Below, in pieces: positions 8,965 to 17,348 of a DNA stretch of 64,000 bases. The notes beneath the pieces were generated by a model. That model worked only from the letters and a program-made list of their open reading frames with translations. It did not search any database and was not told the origin of the DNA. Location of the stretch: contig CAIKMQ010000020.1 of assembly GCA_903828565.1 (NCBI GenBank), positions 1 to 64,000 of the forward strand, given 5' to 3'. Each line of letters begins with the position of its first letter. Positions within the stretch are counted from its first letter, which is position 1. Source of the stretch: an uncultured Leptolinea sp. GTDB lineage: Bacteria; Chloroflexota; Anaerolineae; Anaerolineales; Anaerolineaceae. A program made the position numbers and the translations under genes.

Positions 8965-9163
8965 GAAAGTAGAAGCTCCCAAAGTAAAGATGGTGAAGAT
9001 CACCCAGGTGAAATCTGCCATTGGTTACTCCAAGGTGCATAAAGCCACCATCCGCGCTCTGGGCATCCACCGGATGCACGAGACAGTGGAACAGGTGGAT
9101 ACCCCCACCCTGCGCGGAATGCTGCGCAAAGTGGCGAACCTTGTAGATGTAGTTGAAGAGTAG
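8957..9163 (+). CDS. rpmD: Ribosomal protein L30 (uL30)
   Basis: Small 50S protein, 68 residues: KMVKITQVKSAIGYSKVHKA and LGIHRMHETVEQVDTPTLRG are the family blocks. The frame is open back to 8927, but AGGAG near 8946 selects ATG 8957, inside the end of rpsE. The N-terminus has about 10 extra residues ([10 protein letters not shown]) before the usual start of the fold. Confidence 0.95.
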   Translation: MPKKVEAPKVKMVKITQVKSAIGYSKVHKATIRALGIHRMHETVEQVDTPTLRGMLRKVANLVDVVEE

Positions 9164-9171
9164 GTATAACG

Positions 9172-9621
9172 ATGAGACTGAATGATCTTAAGCCCAATCC
9201 GGGCGCAAAAAAAGACCGCAAGCGCGTTGGCCTCGGCATTTCTGCCGGTCAGGGTAAGACTGCTGGCCGTGGCACGAAAGGCCAGGCTTCCCGTACCGGT
9301 GAAGGTCCGCGCCTGTACCATCAGGGCGGCAACCTGCCTTTCTTCCGCCGCCTACCATTCATGCGTGGTGAAGGTTTTACCTCCATCAACCGGGTGGAAT
9401 ACACCGAGATCAATCTGCTCGAGCTGAACCGCTTTGCGGCCGGCACTGAGATCGATCCCGAAGTGCTCTTCGAAGCTGGTTTCATCCGCAAGGCGGGTGC
9501 ACCGGTCGTCATCCTGGGGGATGGCGAGATTAATGTTGCTTTGAAGGTCAAGGTTCACAGGATCAGCAAATCTGCCCGCGCGAAGATCGAAGCTGCCGGC
9601 GGAAGTGTTGAGATCCTGTAA
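9172..9621 (+). CDS. rplO: Ribosomal protein L15 (uL15)
   Basis: 50S protein with a long basic N-terminal tail. The 149 residues include LNDLKPNPGAKKDRKRVGLG, GKTAGRGTKGQ and the C-terminal VKVHRISKSARAKIEAAGGS. Next comes secY at 26 bases, as in nearly all spc operons. Confidence 0.98.
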   Translation: MRLNDLKPNPGAKKDRKRVGLGISAGQGKTAGRGTKGQASRTGEGPRLYHQGGNLPFFRRLPFMRGEGFTSINRVEYTEINLLELNRFAAGTEIDPEVLFEAGFIRKAGAPVVILGDGEINVALKVKVHRISKSARAKIEAAGGSVEIL

Positions 9622-9646
9622 CATACACCGATAAGGAGAATCCATT

Positions 9647-10981
9647 ATGAAGCGTTCACCCTGGCGCTATCTATGGAAAAGCGAAGACATCCGCAAGAAG
9701 CTGCTAATCACGCTTGCCTTGCTGGTACTTTACCGCCTTGCAGCCAACATTCCGGTCCCCGGAGTGAACCGCGAGGTGATAGCCAGCATAGCCAGTGGCG
9801 GTGGAGCTGCGGGTAACCTCTTCAATCTGCTGGATCTACTTTCCGGTGGGACAGTTTCCCATTTCTCCATTCTGGCGATGGGTGTGTACCCTTACATCAC
9901 CGCACAGATCATCCTGCAGCTGCTTGTACCGATCATCCCCGCCCTGGAGCGTAAGATGCGCGAAAACCCGCGCGAATCCCAGAGCTGGATGGAAAAGTGG
10001 ACAGTCATTTTGACCATTCCTATGGCGCTGCTTTCAGCAGTCGGGCAGATTAACATCTTCCGCTCTCTCGCTGGTGTACCGGTACTCGACAATTATGGTT
10101 TCACTGGTTCAGCACTACTGCCCACCCTGGCGACATTGTTCTCAATGGTTGCCGGAACGATGTTGGGTGTCTGGCTCGGCCAGTTGATCTCTGAATACGG
10201 TATCCGTAACCAGGGCCTTTCTCTGATCATCTTTGCGGGTATCGTATCTCGTATGCCAGCCAACCTGCTCTCGCTCCTGAGCGATCAGCAGAACCGCTGG
10301 TTGATCATTGTCATTCTGGCCATCCTGGCTGCGACTGTATTTGCGATTGTCTTTGTACAGCAGGGACGTCGCAATGTTCCGGTGATGTTCCCCGGTCGCC
10401 GAATTGGCAACCGCATGTCCATGCCAGTCAAGAGCAACTTGCCCCTGATGATCAACATGGCCGGCATGATCCCGCTGATCTTTGCGCAATCACTGCTTAC
10501 CTTCCCTGCCATTCTGGCTTCATACTTCCTGAGATCTCAGACAGCGTGGGTGGCTAACCTGGCAGCTGGTGTCAATAAAGTCTTTGGTGGTACCAGTGCC
10601 TGGTACGGTCTGCTTTACTTTGTCTTTGTTGTGGCATTCACCTTCTTCTATACAGATGTCCTTTTTGCCCAGCAAAACTATGGCGAGAACCTGAAGAAAC
10701 AAGGCGCGCAGATCCCCGGTGTGATCCGTGGAACTCCCACGCAAAAATACCTAACCAAGGTGCAGCGTCGCATCACCATGCCCGGCGCACTTTTCCTGGG
10801 TATTGTGGCAGTTCTTCCGTACATCCTTTCGGCGGTACTACCTCAGTCTGCTGGTTCCGGTTTACTGCTGGTCTCCTCCGCTGGTTTGCTGATCGTTGTA
10901 GGCGTTGTCCGCGATACCTTTACTATCATCGATACCGAGTTGAAGGTACACGGCTACGACGAGCAATTGATCAAGAACTAA
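9647..10981 (+). CDS. secY: Protein translocase subunit SecY
   Basis: Central channel of the Sec translocon in the cytoplasmic membrane, exporting and inserting proteins together with SecE, SecG, SecA or the ribosome. The 444 residues hold about ten transmembrane segments. Recognisable parts are LLVLYRLAANIPVPGV, the plug-region LSGGTVSHFSILAMGVYPYI, and YTDVLFAQQNYGENLKKQGAQIPG in the C-terminal cytosolic loops. AAGGAG precedes the ATG; adk begins one base after the stop. Confidence 0.98.
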   Translation: MKRSPWRYLWKSEDIRKKLLITLALLVLYRLAANIPVPGVNREVIASIASGGGAAGNLFNLLDLLSGGTVSHFSILAMGVYPYITAQIILQLLVPIIPALERKMRENPRESQSWMEKWTVILTIPMALLSAVGQINIFRSLAGVPVLDNYGFTGSALLPTLATLFSMVAGTMLGVWLGQLISEYGIRNQGLSLIIFAGIVSRMPANLLSLLSDQQNRWLIIVILAILAATVFAIVFVQQGRRNVPVMFPGRRIGNRMSMPVKSNLPLMINMAGMIPLIFAQSLLTFPAILASYFLRSQTAWVANLAAGVNKVFGGTSAWYGLLYFVFVVAFTFFYTDVLFAQQNYGENLKKQGAQIPGVIRGTPTQKYLTKVQRRITMPGALFLGIVAVLPYILSAVLPQSAGSGLLLVSSAGLLIVVGVVRDTFTIIDTELKVHGYDEQLIKN

Positions 10982-10982
10982 T

Positions 10983-11636
10983 ATGCCAAATTACTACGTC
11001 TTTCTCGGCCCTCCGGGCGCAGGCAAAGGAACCCAGGCAAAGATCGTTGCAGATACCCTGCAGCTTTCTCACGTGTCCTCTGGTGATATTTTTCGGGCGA
11101 ATCTGAGCAATCAGACTGAGCTGGGAAAATTAGCCCAGGGATACATGAACCGTGGTGAACTTGTCCCGGATGACCTGACCATCAGCATGATACGCGACCG
11201 CCTGCAGAAACCAGATTGCGGAAAGGGAGCCATTTTGGACGGCTTCCCACGCACACCGGCGCAGGCGGAAGCACTGGATATTATGCTGCGGGAGAATGCA
11301 GGTGAAGTGGTTTTTGTACCACTGATCTCAGTACCCAATAACCTGATCCTGGAACGCATGACCGGCCGTTGGTCTTGCCGCGCAGCCGGCCATGTGTATC
11401 ACAGTAAATACAACCCGCCGAAACAGGCAGGTGTATGCGATCTGGATGGATCAGAGTTGTATCAACGGGAAGACGACAAGCTGGAAACAGTGCAGAAGCG
11501 GTTGGATGTCTATGAAAAACAAACCGCACCGCTGATCGCCTACTACTCCGCCCAGGGTAAGCTGGTTGAAATTGACGGATCTCTGGAAATCACCCAGGTA
11601 ACCGCTAGCTTGTTGCAGGCCCTGGCCGGCAAGTAA
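10983..11636 (+). CDS. adk: Adenylate kinase
   Basis: Converts AMP + ATP to two ADP in the cytosol. The P-loop is GPPGAGKGTQA at residues 9-19; FPRTPAQAEAL and the NMP-binding region follow, then the LID. The LID (about residues 125-165) carries Cys at GRWSCRAAGHVYH and CDLDGSE, less complete than the four-Cys zinc LID of Gram-positive enzymes. 217 residues. Position after secY and before map is the classical arrangement. Confidence 0.97.
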   Translation: MPNYYVFLGPPGAGKGTQAKIVADTLQLSHVSSGDIFRANLSNQTELGKLAQGYMNRGELVPDDLTISMIRDRLQKPDCGKGAILDGFPRTPAQAEALDIMLRENAGEVVFVPLISVPNNLILERMTGRWSCRAAGHVYHSKYNPPKQAGVCDLDGSELYQREDDKLETVQKRLDVYEKQTAPLIAYYSAQGKLVEIDGSLEITQVTASLLQALAGK

Positions 11637-11649
11637 AAGGTAACAGAAG

Positions 11650-12420
11650 ATGTCCTGGGATCGTCAGATTAACCTGAAAACTGCTGCTGAGATCGGCATG
11701 ATGCGCGAAGCCGGTCGAATCAATGCGAAAGCATTGCAGGCAGCTGCAGCAATCATTCGGCCTGGTGTCACAACCGCGGATTTGAATGCGGCAGCGGAAG
11801 AAGTATTAAAAAAGCATGGAGTTTACTCTCCATTCAAGAACTATCCGGGTCCATACCCCTATCCGGCCAGTATTTGTACCAGTGTCAACGCTGAACTGGT
11901 GCATGGTATACCGGGGAAGCGTAAGCTGATCGAAGGCGATATCGTTTCCATGGATTGCGGCACAGTTTACAAAGGTTTTGTCGGTGATTCTGCCATCACA
12001 GTGGGTGTGGGAAATCTCTCAGAACCCGCCCAACGGCTGCTGGATGTGACGCGTGAATCACTGCGAATTGGTATTGAGCAGATGGTGCCGGGCAATCATA
12101 TCGGTGATATTGGCGCAGCCATCCAGGACTATGTGGAACGCAACGACATGAATGTCGTGCGTGAATACACAGGTCACGGGGTGGGGCGACAAATGCACGA
12201 AGGGCCGGCAGTTCCCAACTACGGCATACCTGGCCGCGGGATGGAACTGAAAGCTGGCATGACCATCGCGCTCGAACCCATGGTGATGCTCGGGTCGTAC
12301 CACACCACGGTACTGCCTGACGAATGGACCGTTGCCTCTCGGGATGGCGCGCTGACAGCACATTTTGAGCACAGCGTAGCAATCACCGAACAGGGACCGG
12401 TGATCTTAACGGAATTATAG
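11650..12420 (+). CDS. map: Methionine aminopeptidase, type I
   Basis: Removes the initiator Met from new proteins after deformylation. All five metal ligands of the pita-bread fold can be placed: Asp in SMDCG, Asp in GDSAIT, His in YTGHGVG, Glu in ALEPM and Glu in HFEHS. The 256 residues are normal for type I. Genes for its partner step (def) lie at 57948. Confidence 0.97.
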   Translation: MSWDRQINLKTAAEIGMMREAGRINAKALQAAAAIIRPGVTTADLNAAAEEVLKKHGVYSPFKNYPGPYPYPASICTSVNAELVHGIPGKRKLIEGDIVSMDCGTVYKGFVGDSAITVGVGNLSEPAQRLLDVTRESLRIGIEQMVPGNHIGDIGAAIQDYVERNDMNVVREYTGHGVGRQMHEGPAVPNYGIPGRGMELKAGMTIALEPMVMLGSYHTTVLPDEWTVASRDGALTAHFEHSVAITEQGPVILTEL

Positions 12421-12429
12421 AGAATCATC

Positions 12430-12458
12430 TGGACGAAAGCAGTGGTCGGCGGTATAAT
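12430..12458 (+). promoter_or_regulatory. Promoter upstream of rpmJ
   Basis: TGGACG (12430-12435), a 17-base spacer and a perfect TATAAT (12453-12458), preceded by GG. It lies in the 89-base gap where infA would be expected, and could give rpmJ-rpsM separate transcription from the spc genes. Confidence 0.65.
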
Positions 12459-12509
12459 TTGAACTTTGCAGCCACGACTGCGAGAATGATCATAAGGAGT
12501 AAGTAGAGT

Positions 12510-12623
12510 ATGAAAGTATCACCATCCATTCGCAAGCGCTGCGCGAAATGCAAAGTGGTTAAACGCAACCGCAGGTTGTTCATTATCTGCGAGAATCCAA
12601 AACACAAACAGCGACAGGGATAA
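12510..12623 (+). CDS. rpmJ: Ribosomal protein L36 (bL36), zinc-binding
   Basis: Smallest 50S protein, 37 residues, starting [15 protein letters not shown]. Cys11, Cys14, Cys27 and His32 form the expected zinc site (CxxC, then C in [10 protein letters not shown]). ATAAGGAG upstream is a strong ribosome binding site. infA, normally located between map and rpmJ, is not here. rpsM starts 6 bases downstream. Confidence 0.97.
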   Translation: MKVSPSIRKRCAKCKVVKRNRRLFIICENPKHKQRQG

Positions 12624-12629
12624 GAGATT

Positions 12630-13019
12630 ATGGCGAGAATTGAAGGTGTTGACCTTCCCCGCAACAAGCGTGTGGAAGTAGGCGTTCAGTATATCTTTGG
12701 CATTGGCCCCACCCGCGCCAAGCAGATTTTTGCTGCCACTGGTGTTAACCCCGATATCCGGGTGAAAGACCTTTCGGAAGCGGATGTAAACCTGCTGCGT
12801 GAATATATCACCAAGACTTTCAAGGTGGAAGGTGATCTGCGCCGAGAAGTGACCATGAACATCAAGCGGCTGATCGAGATCGGCTGCTACCGTGGTATGC
12901 GCCACCGCCGCAATCTCCCCTGCCGCGGTCAGCGTACCCGCACGAACGCACGCACTTGCAAAGGTCCTAAGAAGACAGTTGCCGGTCGCGGACGCCGACG
13001 TGGTGCAACCAAGAAATAA
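12630..13019 (+). CDS. rpsM: Ribosomal protein S13 (uS13)
   Basis: 30S head protein contacting P-site tRNA and the 50S subunit. The 129 residues have [20 protein letters not shown] at the start, then [14 protein letters not shown] and [20 protein letters not shown], and a basic tail. A 98-base structured gap separates it from rpsK. Confidence 0.98.
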   Translation: MARIEGVDLPRNKRVEVGVQYIFGIGPTRAKQIFAATGVNPDIRVKDLSEADVNLLREYITKTFKVEGDLRREVTMNIKRLIEIGCYRGMRHRRNLPCRGQRTRTNARTCKGPKKTVAGRGRRRGATKK

Positions 13020-13117
13020 GATCGCAAAGGGCTGTTCCGCTGGTAGGGATCCCTCGACCCCACGGCTGACCGGCGGAATACCCAGGCGATCTGACAGAAA
13101 TCATTTAGTGAGGTTTT
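13020..13117 (+). promoter_or_regulatory. Long structured RNA element between rpsM and rpsK
   Basis: Bases 13020-13091 can form one nearly continuous irregular hairpin. GATCGC (13020-13025) pairs with GCGATC (13086-13091), GGG (13029-13031) with CCC (13081-13083), and TTCCGCTGGT (13035-13044) with ACCGGCGGAA (13069-13078), with one G-U pair. The apical part has GGG/CCC pairing options. No ORF is supported. Its place before rpsK-rpsD-rpoA-rplQ suggests binding of a ribosomal protein such as S4, which is inferred only. Confidence 0.6.
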
Positions 13118-13522
13118 ATGGCACAAAACGTACGCTCAACAAGACGGACGACAACCGCGCGCAAAGTAAAGCGCACATTGTCTTCTGGGCAGATACACAT
13201 TTTTGCTTCTTTCAATAACACCATCATCACCATTACCGATAAAAAAGGGAATGCTGTATGCTGGGGTAGCTCCGGTTCCGCAGGTTTCAAAGGCTCTCGC
13301 AAGAGCACGCCGTTTGCCGCCCGCCTGGCCGCAGAGCAGGCCATCAAAGCAGCTACTGCCATGGGCCTTCAGGAAGTAGATGTGTATATCAAAGGACCTG
13401 GTCCGGGTAGAGAGTCAGCCATCCGGGCTGTACAGTCGTTGGGTCTTCGGGTGCATTCCATCTCGGATATCACCCCGGTTCCGCATAACGGCTGCCGTCC
13501 TCCCAAGAAGCGCCGCGTCTAG
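13118..13522 (+). CDS. rpsK: Ribosomal protein S11 (uS11)
   Basis: 30S platform protein at the E site. The 134 residues include [32 protein letters not shown] and the C-terminal [26 protein letters not shown] precedes the ATG. First gene after the structured element at 13020-13091. Confidence 0.98.
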   Translation: MAQNVRSTRRTTTARKVKRTLSSGQIHIFASFNNTIITITDKKGNAVCWGSSGSAGFKGSRKSTPFAARLAAEQAIKAATAMGLQEVDVYIKGPGPGRESAIRAVQSLGLRVHSISDITPVPHNGCRPPKKRRV

Positions 13523-13548
13523 TCTTAACTTAGAGAGGGATCTTACCT

Positions 13549-14190
13549 ATGGCAAAATATTTAGGACCGGTATGCAAATTATGCCGGCGTGAAGGTGAAA
13601 AACTATTTTTGAAAGGTGAACGCTGTTTCACCGCCAAGTGTGCTTTTGATCGTCGCGGCTTTGCCCCCGGTCAGCACGGAAAAACCGGTGGTCGGGGCGG
13701 CAGTGACCGCGCTTCGGATTACTCCCGCCAGTTACGTGCCAAGCAGAAAGCCCGCCGCGTTTATGGCATGTTCGAAAAACAATTCCGCCGCTATTACTCC
13801 CTGGCGCAACGCCGCCGCGGTCTCACAGGCGTCAACCTGCTGCAGACTCTCGAAACCCGGCTGGATAACGTTGTGTTCCGCCTGGGCTATGCTGCCAACC
13901 GTGCGCAGGCCCGCGAGCTGGTGACCCACGGCCATTTTACCGTCAATGATCGCCGCATCGATGTTCCTTCCATGCTTCTCAAACCAGGCGATAAGATTAC
14001 CGTTCGTGAAAGCTCCACAACCGCAACCTTTTTCAAGGACCTGCGTGATGTAGCTGAATCCCGCAATCCCGCCATGTGGCTGGAGAGGGATCTAAAGAAC
14101 CTTTCAGGTCGTGTCGTTCGCTTACCCGAACGGTCTGAGATCGATGGCAACCTGACTGAACAGCTGATCGTTGAGTATTACTCTCGCTAA
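13549..14190 (+). CDS. rpsD: Ribosomal protein S4 (uS4), zinc form
   Basis: Primary 16S rRNA binder and regulator of the alpha operon in several bacteria. 213 residues. The N-terminus has Cys9, Cys12, Cys26 and Cys31 (VCKLCRR, CFTAKCAF), the zinc-binding type. The S4 RNA-binding domain begins near residue 100 (LETRLDNVVFRLGYA, HGHFTVNDRRIDVPS). Conserved GFAPGQHG is present. Confidence 0.98.
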   Translation: MAKYLGPVCKLCRREGEKLFLKGERCFTAKCAFDRRGFAPGQHGKTGGRGGSDRASDYSRQLRAKQKARRVYGMFEKQFRRYYSLAQRRRGLTGVNLLQTLETRLDNVVFRLGYAANRAQARELVTHGHFTVNDRRIDVPSMLLKPGDKITVRESSTTATFFKDLRDVAESRNPAMWLERDLKNLSGRVVRLPERSEIDGNLTEQLIVEYYSR

Positions 14191-14245
14191 TTCTGCCAAT
14201 GTCGGCGCGCGGTAGTTCTTGGGTGCGTTGACGAAAGGAAGAAGA

Positions 14246-15214
14246 ATGACTGGTTATTTAGAAATCGAACATCTGCCCAAAGTAGAACGTGTAGCTGATA
14301 CACGCAATTACGGCAAGTTCGTCATCAAACCGCTGGAACGCGGATATGGTGTGACCCTGGGTAATGCCTTGAGGCGCGTTCTGCTCTCATCGCTGGATGG
14401 TGCCTGCGTCACTTCCATCCATATCAATGACCTTCCGCATGAATTCACCGAAATTGCCGGTGTGCAAGAAGATGCAATTCAGGTAATTTTGCAGATCAAA
14501 CAGATCCGCCTAAAATTACATGATGTAGACTCTGCCACCATGCACCTGGATGTTCATGGCGATGGTGTTGTCACCGCTGCTGATATTACGACTCCCGGTG
14601 AGATCGAGATCGTCAACCCCGATCTGTATCTCTTTACAGTGGATGACAAGAAGGCAAAGCTGACGATCGACATGACCGTGGAGCGCGGACGTGGCTATTC
14701 CCCTGCAGATGACCGCCGGGGTAAAGGCCCGATCGGCGACTTACCGGTTGACGCGATCTACTCTCCGGTGAAACGTGTGAACTGGGATGTGAAATCCACC
14801 CGTGTGGACCAGGATACCAATTTTGATAAATTGGAACTGGAGATCTGGACTGATGGAACCACTACCCCGGAAGAAGCTCTGAGCAATTCCGCAAAGATCC
14901 TCGTACGGCACCTGCAGTTGATCGCCGGTGTGAGCGAAGAGATCGCCATACGGACTGAAGCCAAAGAAGCAGTGGTCAGCAAGGTATCTACCGAAGTAGC
15001 TGAAACACCGATCGAGAACCTGGATCTGCCGATGCGCGTTTTCAATTCCTTGAAACGAACTGGCATTCAGAATGTTGGACATGTACTAGAGTTGCTGGAT
15101 AAGGGTGATGATGCTGTCATGTCCATCCGCAATTTTGGCGAAAAAAGCCTCGATGAACTTCGGTTGAAGATGATCGAAAAAGGCTATTTACAAGAAGATA
15201 AGAAAGTGGAGTAA
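14246..15214 (+). CDS. rpoA: RNA polymerase subunit alpha
   Basis: Assembly platform and regulator-contact subunit of RNA polymerase. The N-terminal domain has YGKFVIKPLERGYGVTLGNA and LRRVLLSSLDGACVTS; the linker is followed by an alpha-CTD with LPMRVFNSLKRTGIQNVGHV and IRNFGEKSLDELRLKM. The frame is open to a TTG at 14219, but AAGGAAG upstream of ATG 14246 fixes the start, giving 322 residues. Confidence 0.98.
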   Translation: MTGYLEIEHLPKVERVADTRNYGKFVIKPLERGYGVTLGNALRRVLLSSLDGACVTSIHINDLPHEFTEIAGVQEDAIQVILQIKQIRLKLHDVDSATMHLDVHGDGVVTAADITTPGEIEIVNPDLYLFTVDDKKAKLTIDMTVERGRGYSPADDRRGKGPIGDLPVDAIYSPVKRVNWDVKSTRVDQDTNFDKLELEIWTDGTTTPEEALSNSAKILVRHLQLIAGVSEEIAIRTEAKEAVVSKVSTEVAETPIENLDLPMRVFNSLKRTGIQNVGHVLELLDKGDDAVMSIRNFGEKSLDELRLKMIEKGYLQEDKKVE

Positions 15215-15219
15215 TCAAG

Positions 15220-15600
15220 ATGCGCCATCAGATTTCCGGTTACCGTTTGGGCCGCGATAAGGACCACCGCACGCAGATGCGCCGCACCCTCATCAAGCAG
15301 CTCTTCGAGCATGAGAAGATCACCACAACCCGCGCCAAAGCCGCAGCTATTCGCGGACAGGCAGAGCAGTTGATCACGCTCGCTAAGAACAGCGCCAGCC
15401 TTTCAGATATTGAAAAGGTCAACGCCCGCCGCCTGGCCGCCAGCTACCTCGGCAATGCCAACGATACTGTGCGCAAGCTGTTCGATGACCTCGGCCCCCG
15501 TTACAGCAAGCGACCGGGTGGATACACCCGTGTACTCAAACTCGGCCCACGCCTCGGCGATGCGGCTGAAATGGTTATGCTTGAGTTGGTTGAAGAATAA
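15220..15600 (+). CDS. rplQ: Ribosomal protein L17 (bL17)
   Basis: 50S tunnel-exit protein. The 126 residues begin MRHQISGYRLGRDKDHRTQM and include TLIKQLFEHEKITTTRAKA and the C-terminal RVLKLGPRLGDAAEMVMLEL. It directly follows rpoA and is followed by two short hairpins before truA. Confidence 0.98.
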   Translation: MRHQISGYRLGRDKDHRTQMRRTLIKQLFEHEKITTTRAKAAAIRGQAEQLITLAKNSASLSDIEKVNARRLAASYLGNANDTVRKLFDDLGPRYSKRPGGYTRVLKLGPRLGDAAEMVMLELVEE

Positions 15601-15602
15601 AT

Positions 15603-15640
15603 CCCTGAGTTTTCAGGGTATCCATCTCGTCCGCAGGACG
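15603..15640 (+). promoter_or_regulatory. Tandem hairpins in the rplQ-truA gap
   Basis: CCCTGA-gttt-TCAGGG (15603-15618) and CGTCC-gca-GGACG (15628-15640) lie back to back. Neither has a T-run, so they do not look like terminators. The second one covers the AGGA that would serve truA, so it could lower truA translation. Confidence 0.45.
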
Positions 15641-15648
15641 TGAATGGA

Positions 15649-16392
15649 ATGGCACATTACCAGGTTACTTTATCATACGACGGTACAGCTTTTGCAGGGT
15701 ACCAGCGCCAGGCAAACTCCCGTACAGTACAAGCGGAAGTCGAAGCGGCGCTGAAACGGCTTGGTTGGCAGGGGAGTTCCATCCCCGCAGCCGGCCGGAC
15801 GGATAGCGGTGTTCATGCCGCGGGTCAGGTGATCGCTTTTGATCTGGACTGGCGGCACGGTACACAATCACTGCTTTTAGCCCTCAACAGTTACCTGCCG
15901 GAAGATATTGCCGCGAGAGATGCGAGTATCGCACGGGACGATTTTCATCCCCGTTATGACGCACTCTGGCGGGAATACCACTACCGGCTGGTGTTGGATG
16001 CCCGGCGTGATCCCCTGCAGGATAGATACTGCTGGCGGGTCACGGAAGTGGATCCGGCAGTACTTGCCATCTGCGCGAACGCAGTCATTGGTGAACGTGA
16101 TTTTGCGGCATACGGTACCCCGCCCCGGCCCGGAAGCAGCACGATCCGCTCTCTCATGCGTTCTGAATGGATACAGGAAGGTCAACGGCTGGATTATTAC
16201 ATCCGCGCAAATGCCTTTCTTTATCACATGGTACGCAGGTTGGTCTTTCTACAGGTAGAAGCAGCACGCGGGAAGTTTGAACCTTCCGCATGGCTGGCTG
16301 ATATATCTACCGGTATGAAGGACCACCCCGGGATAGCCCCAGCCAGGGGTCTATCACTGGAAAAAGTGATGTATGTTGGAGAAACTGGTTAG
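15649..16392 (+). CDS. truA: tRNA pseudouridine synthase A
   Basis: Forms pseudouridine at positions 38-40 of the tRNA anticodon stem. The catalytic Asp sits in AAGRTDSGVHA (about residue 53), preceded by LSYDGTAFAGYQRQ; FLYHMVRRLVFLQVE is the C-terminal signature. A GTG at 15640 is in frame, but ATG 15649 gives 247 residues and better family agreement. Presence between rplQ and rplM is common. Confidence 0.96.
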   Translation: MAHYQVTLSYDGTAFAGYQRQANSRTVQAEVEAALKRLGWQGSSIPAAGRTDSGVHAAGQVIAFDLDWRHGTQSLLLALNSYLPEDIAARDASIARDDFHPRYDALWREYHYRLVLDARRDPLQDRYCWRVTEVDPAVLAICANAVIGERDFAAYGTPPRPGSSTIRSLMRSEWIQEGQRLDYYIRANAFLYHMVRRLVFLQVEAARGKFEPSAWLADISTGMKDHPGIAPARGLSLEKVMYVGETG

Positions 16393-16421
16393 CCAGATCA
16401 AGATAAAAGTTAGTGGAGAGG

Positions 16422-16853
16422 ATGACAGTGGACAAAACATTCGTCCTAAAAGGAAAGATCGAACGTGAATGGGTACTGGTGGATGCCAATGAGCAGACAC
16501 TGGGTCGCCTTGCCACACAGATCGCACATATTCTGATGGGTAAGCATAAGCCAACCTTTACCCCGGGCGTGATGATGGGAGATTCCGTCATCGTTATCAA
16601 TGCTGGCTTTATCAAAGTAACCGGCAATCGCCTGACCGAGAAATTCTATTACGCGCACTCCGGGTTTCCCGGTGGTTTGAAGTCTGTCAGCTTGAAAGAT
16701 CAGCTGAAGAACCACCCCGATCGTGTGATCCGGCACGCAGTGTGGGGTATGATCCCTCACAATAAAATGGGCCGTGAATTGATCAAGAAGATCAAAGTTT
16801 ACGCTGGCTCCGAACATCCACACCAGGCGCAAACGCCGACTGTGGTAGAGTAG
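16422..16853 (+). CDS. rplM: Ribosomal protein L13 (uL13)
   Basis: Early 50S assembly protein. The 143 residues include EWVLVDANEQTLGRLATQIA, the KVTGNRLTEKFYYAHSGFPG segment and AVWGMIPHNKMGRELIKK. GGAGAGG lies just upstream; either ATG 16422 or GTG 16428 may be the true start, and the ATG is reported. rpsI follows by 10 bases as the usual L13-S9 pair. Confidence 0.97.
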   Translation: MTVDKTFVLKGKIEREWVLVDANEQTLGRLATQIAHILMGKHKPTFTPGVMMGDSVIVINAGFIKVTGNRLTEKFYYAHSGFPGGLKSVSLKDQLKNHPDRVIRHAVWGMIPHNKMGRELIKKIKVYAGSEHPHQAQTPTVVE

Positions 16854-16863
16854 AAGAGGTAAC

Positions 16864-17259
16864 ATGACCGTAACATATTTTGAAGGTATTGGCCGTCGCA
16901 AAGAAAGCACCGCTCGCGTCCGCCTGCAGAGTGGCAGCGGGAAAGTTACCGTGAATAACAAGGCCGGTGAAGAATACTTCAACCGGATGGGTGATATGGA
17001 ATTATTCCTTTCTCCCCTGGCTGCAGCCGGACAGGATCGCGCCCAGTATGATATCACCGTGCTTGTCAATGGCGGCGGCGTCACCGGGCAGACATTCTCC
17101 TGCCAGCTGGGGTTGGCTCGTGCGCTCGTCAAAATGAATGCCGAGCTTGTACCCACAATGCGCAAGGGTGGTTTCCTAACTCGCGATCCGCGTGTCAAGG
17201 AACGCAAGAAGCCAGGCCTCAAGCGCGCCCGCAAGGCTCCTACCTATACCAAGCGTTAA
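16864..17259 (+). CDS. rpsI: Ribosomal protein S9 (uS9)
   Basis: 30S head protein whose C-terminal tail reaches P-site tRNA. The 131 residues include GIGRRKESTARVRLQSGSGK, GGGVTGQTFSCQLGLARALV and the basic tail ending RKAPTYTKR. A strong terminator follows, closing the ribosomal block. Confidence 0.98.
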   Translation: MTVTYFEGIGRRKESTARVRLQSGSGKVTVNNKAGEEYFNRMGDMELFLSPLAAAGQDRAQYDITVLVNGGGVTGQTFSCQLGLARALVKMNAELVPTMRKGGFLTRDPRVKERKKPGLKRARKAPTYTKR

Positions 17260-17280
17260 TCCACGCTTATCCGATCCCTC

Positions 17281-17322
17281 AACGCAGAGGCACTGGGAAC
17301 AGTGTTCTCTGCGTTTTCTTTT
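17281..17322 (+). terminator. Intrinsic terminator after rpsI
   Basis: AACGCAGAG pairs with CTCTGCGTT and the inner CACTG with CAGTG, leaving a small GGAA loop, then TTTTCTTTT. It ends the rplM-rpsI transcript. Confidence 0.9.
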
Positions 17323-17348
17323 AACCCATTTGACTGGAGGATGAACCC

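Noticed and set aside
13020-13117. tRNA gene between rpsM and rpsK
   Set aside because: The fold is a single long hairpin with no cloverleaf arms, no T-loop consensus and no CCA end.
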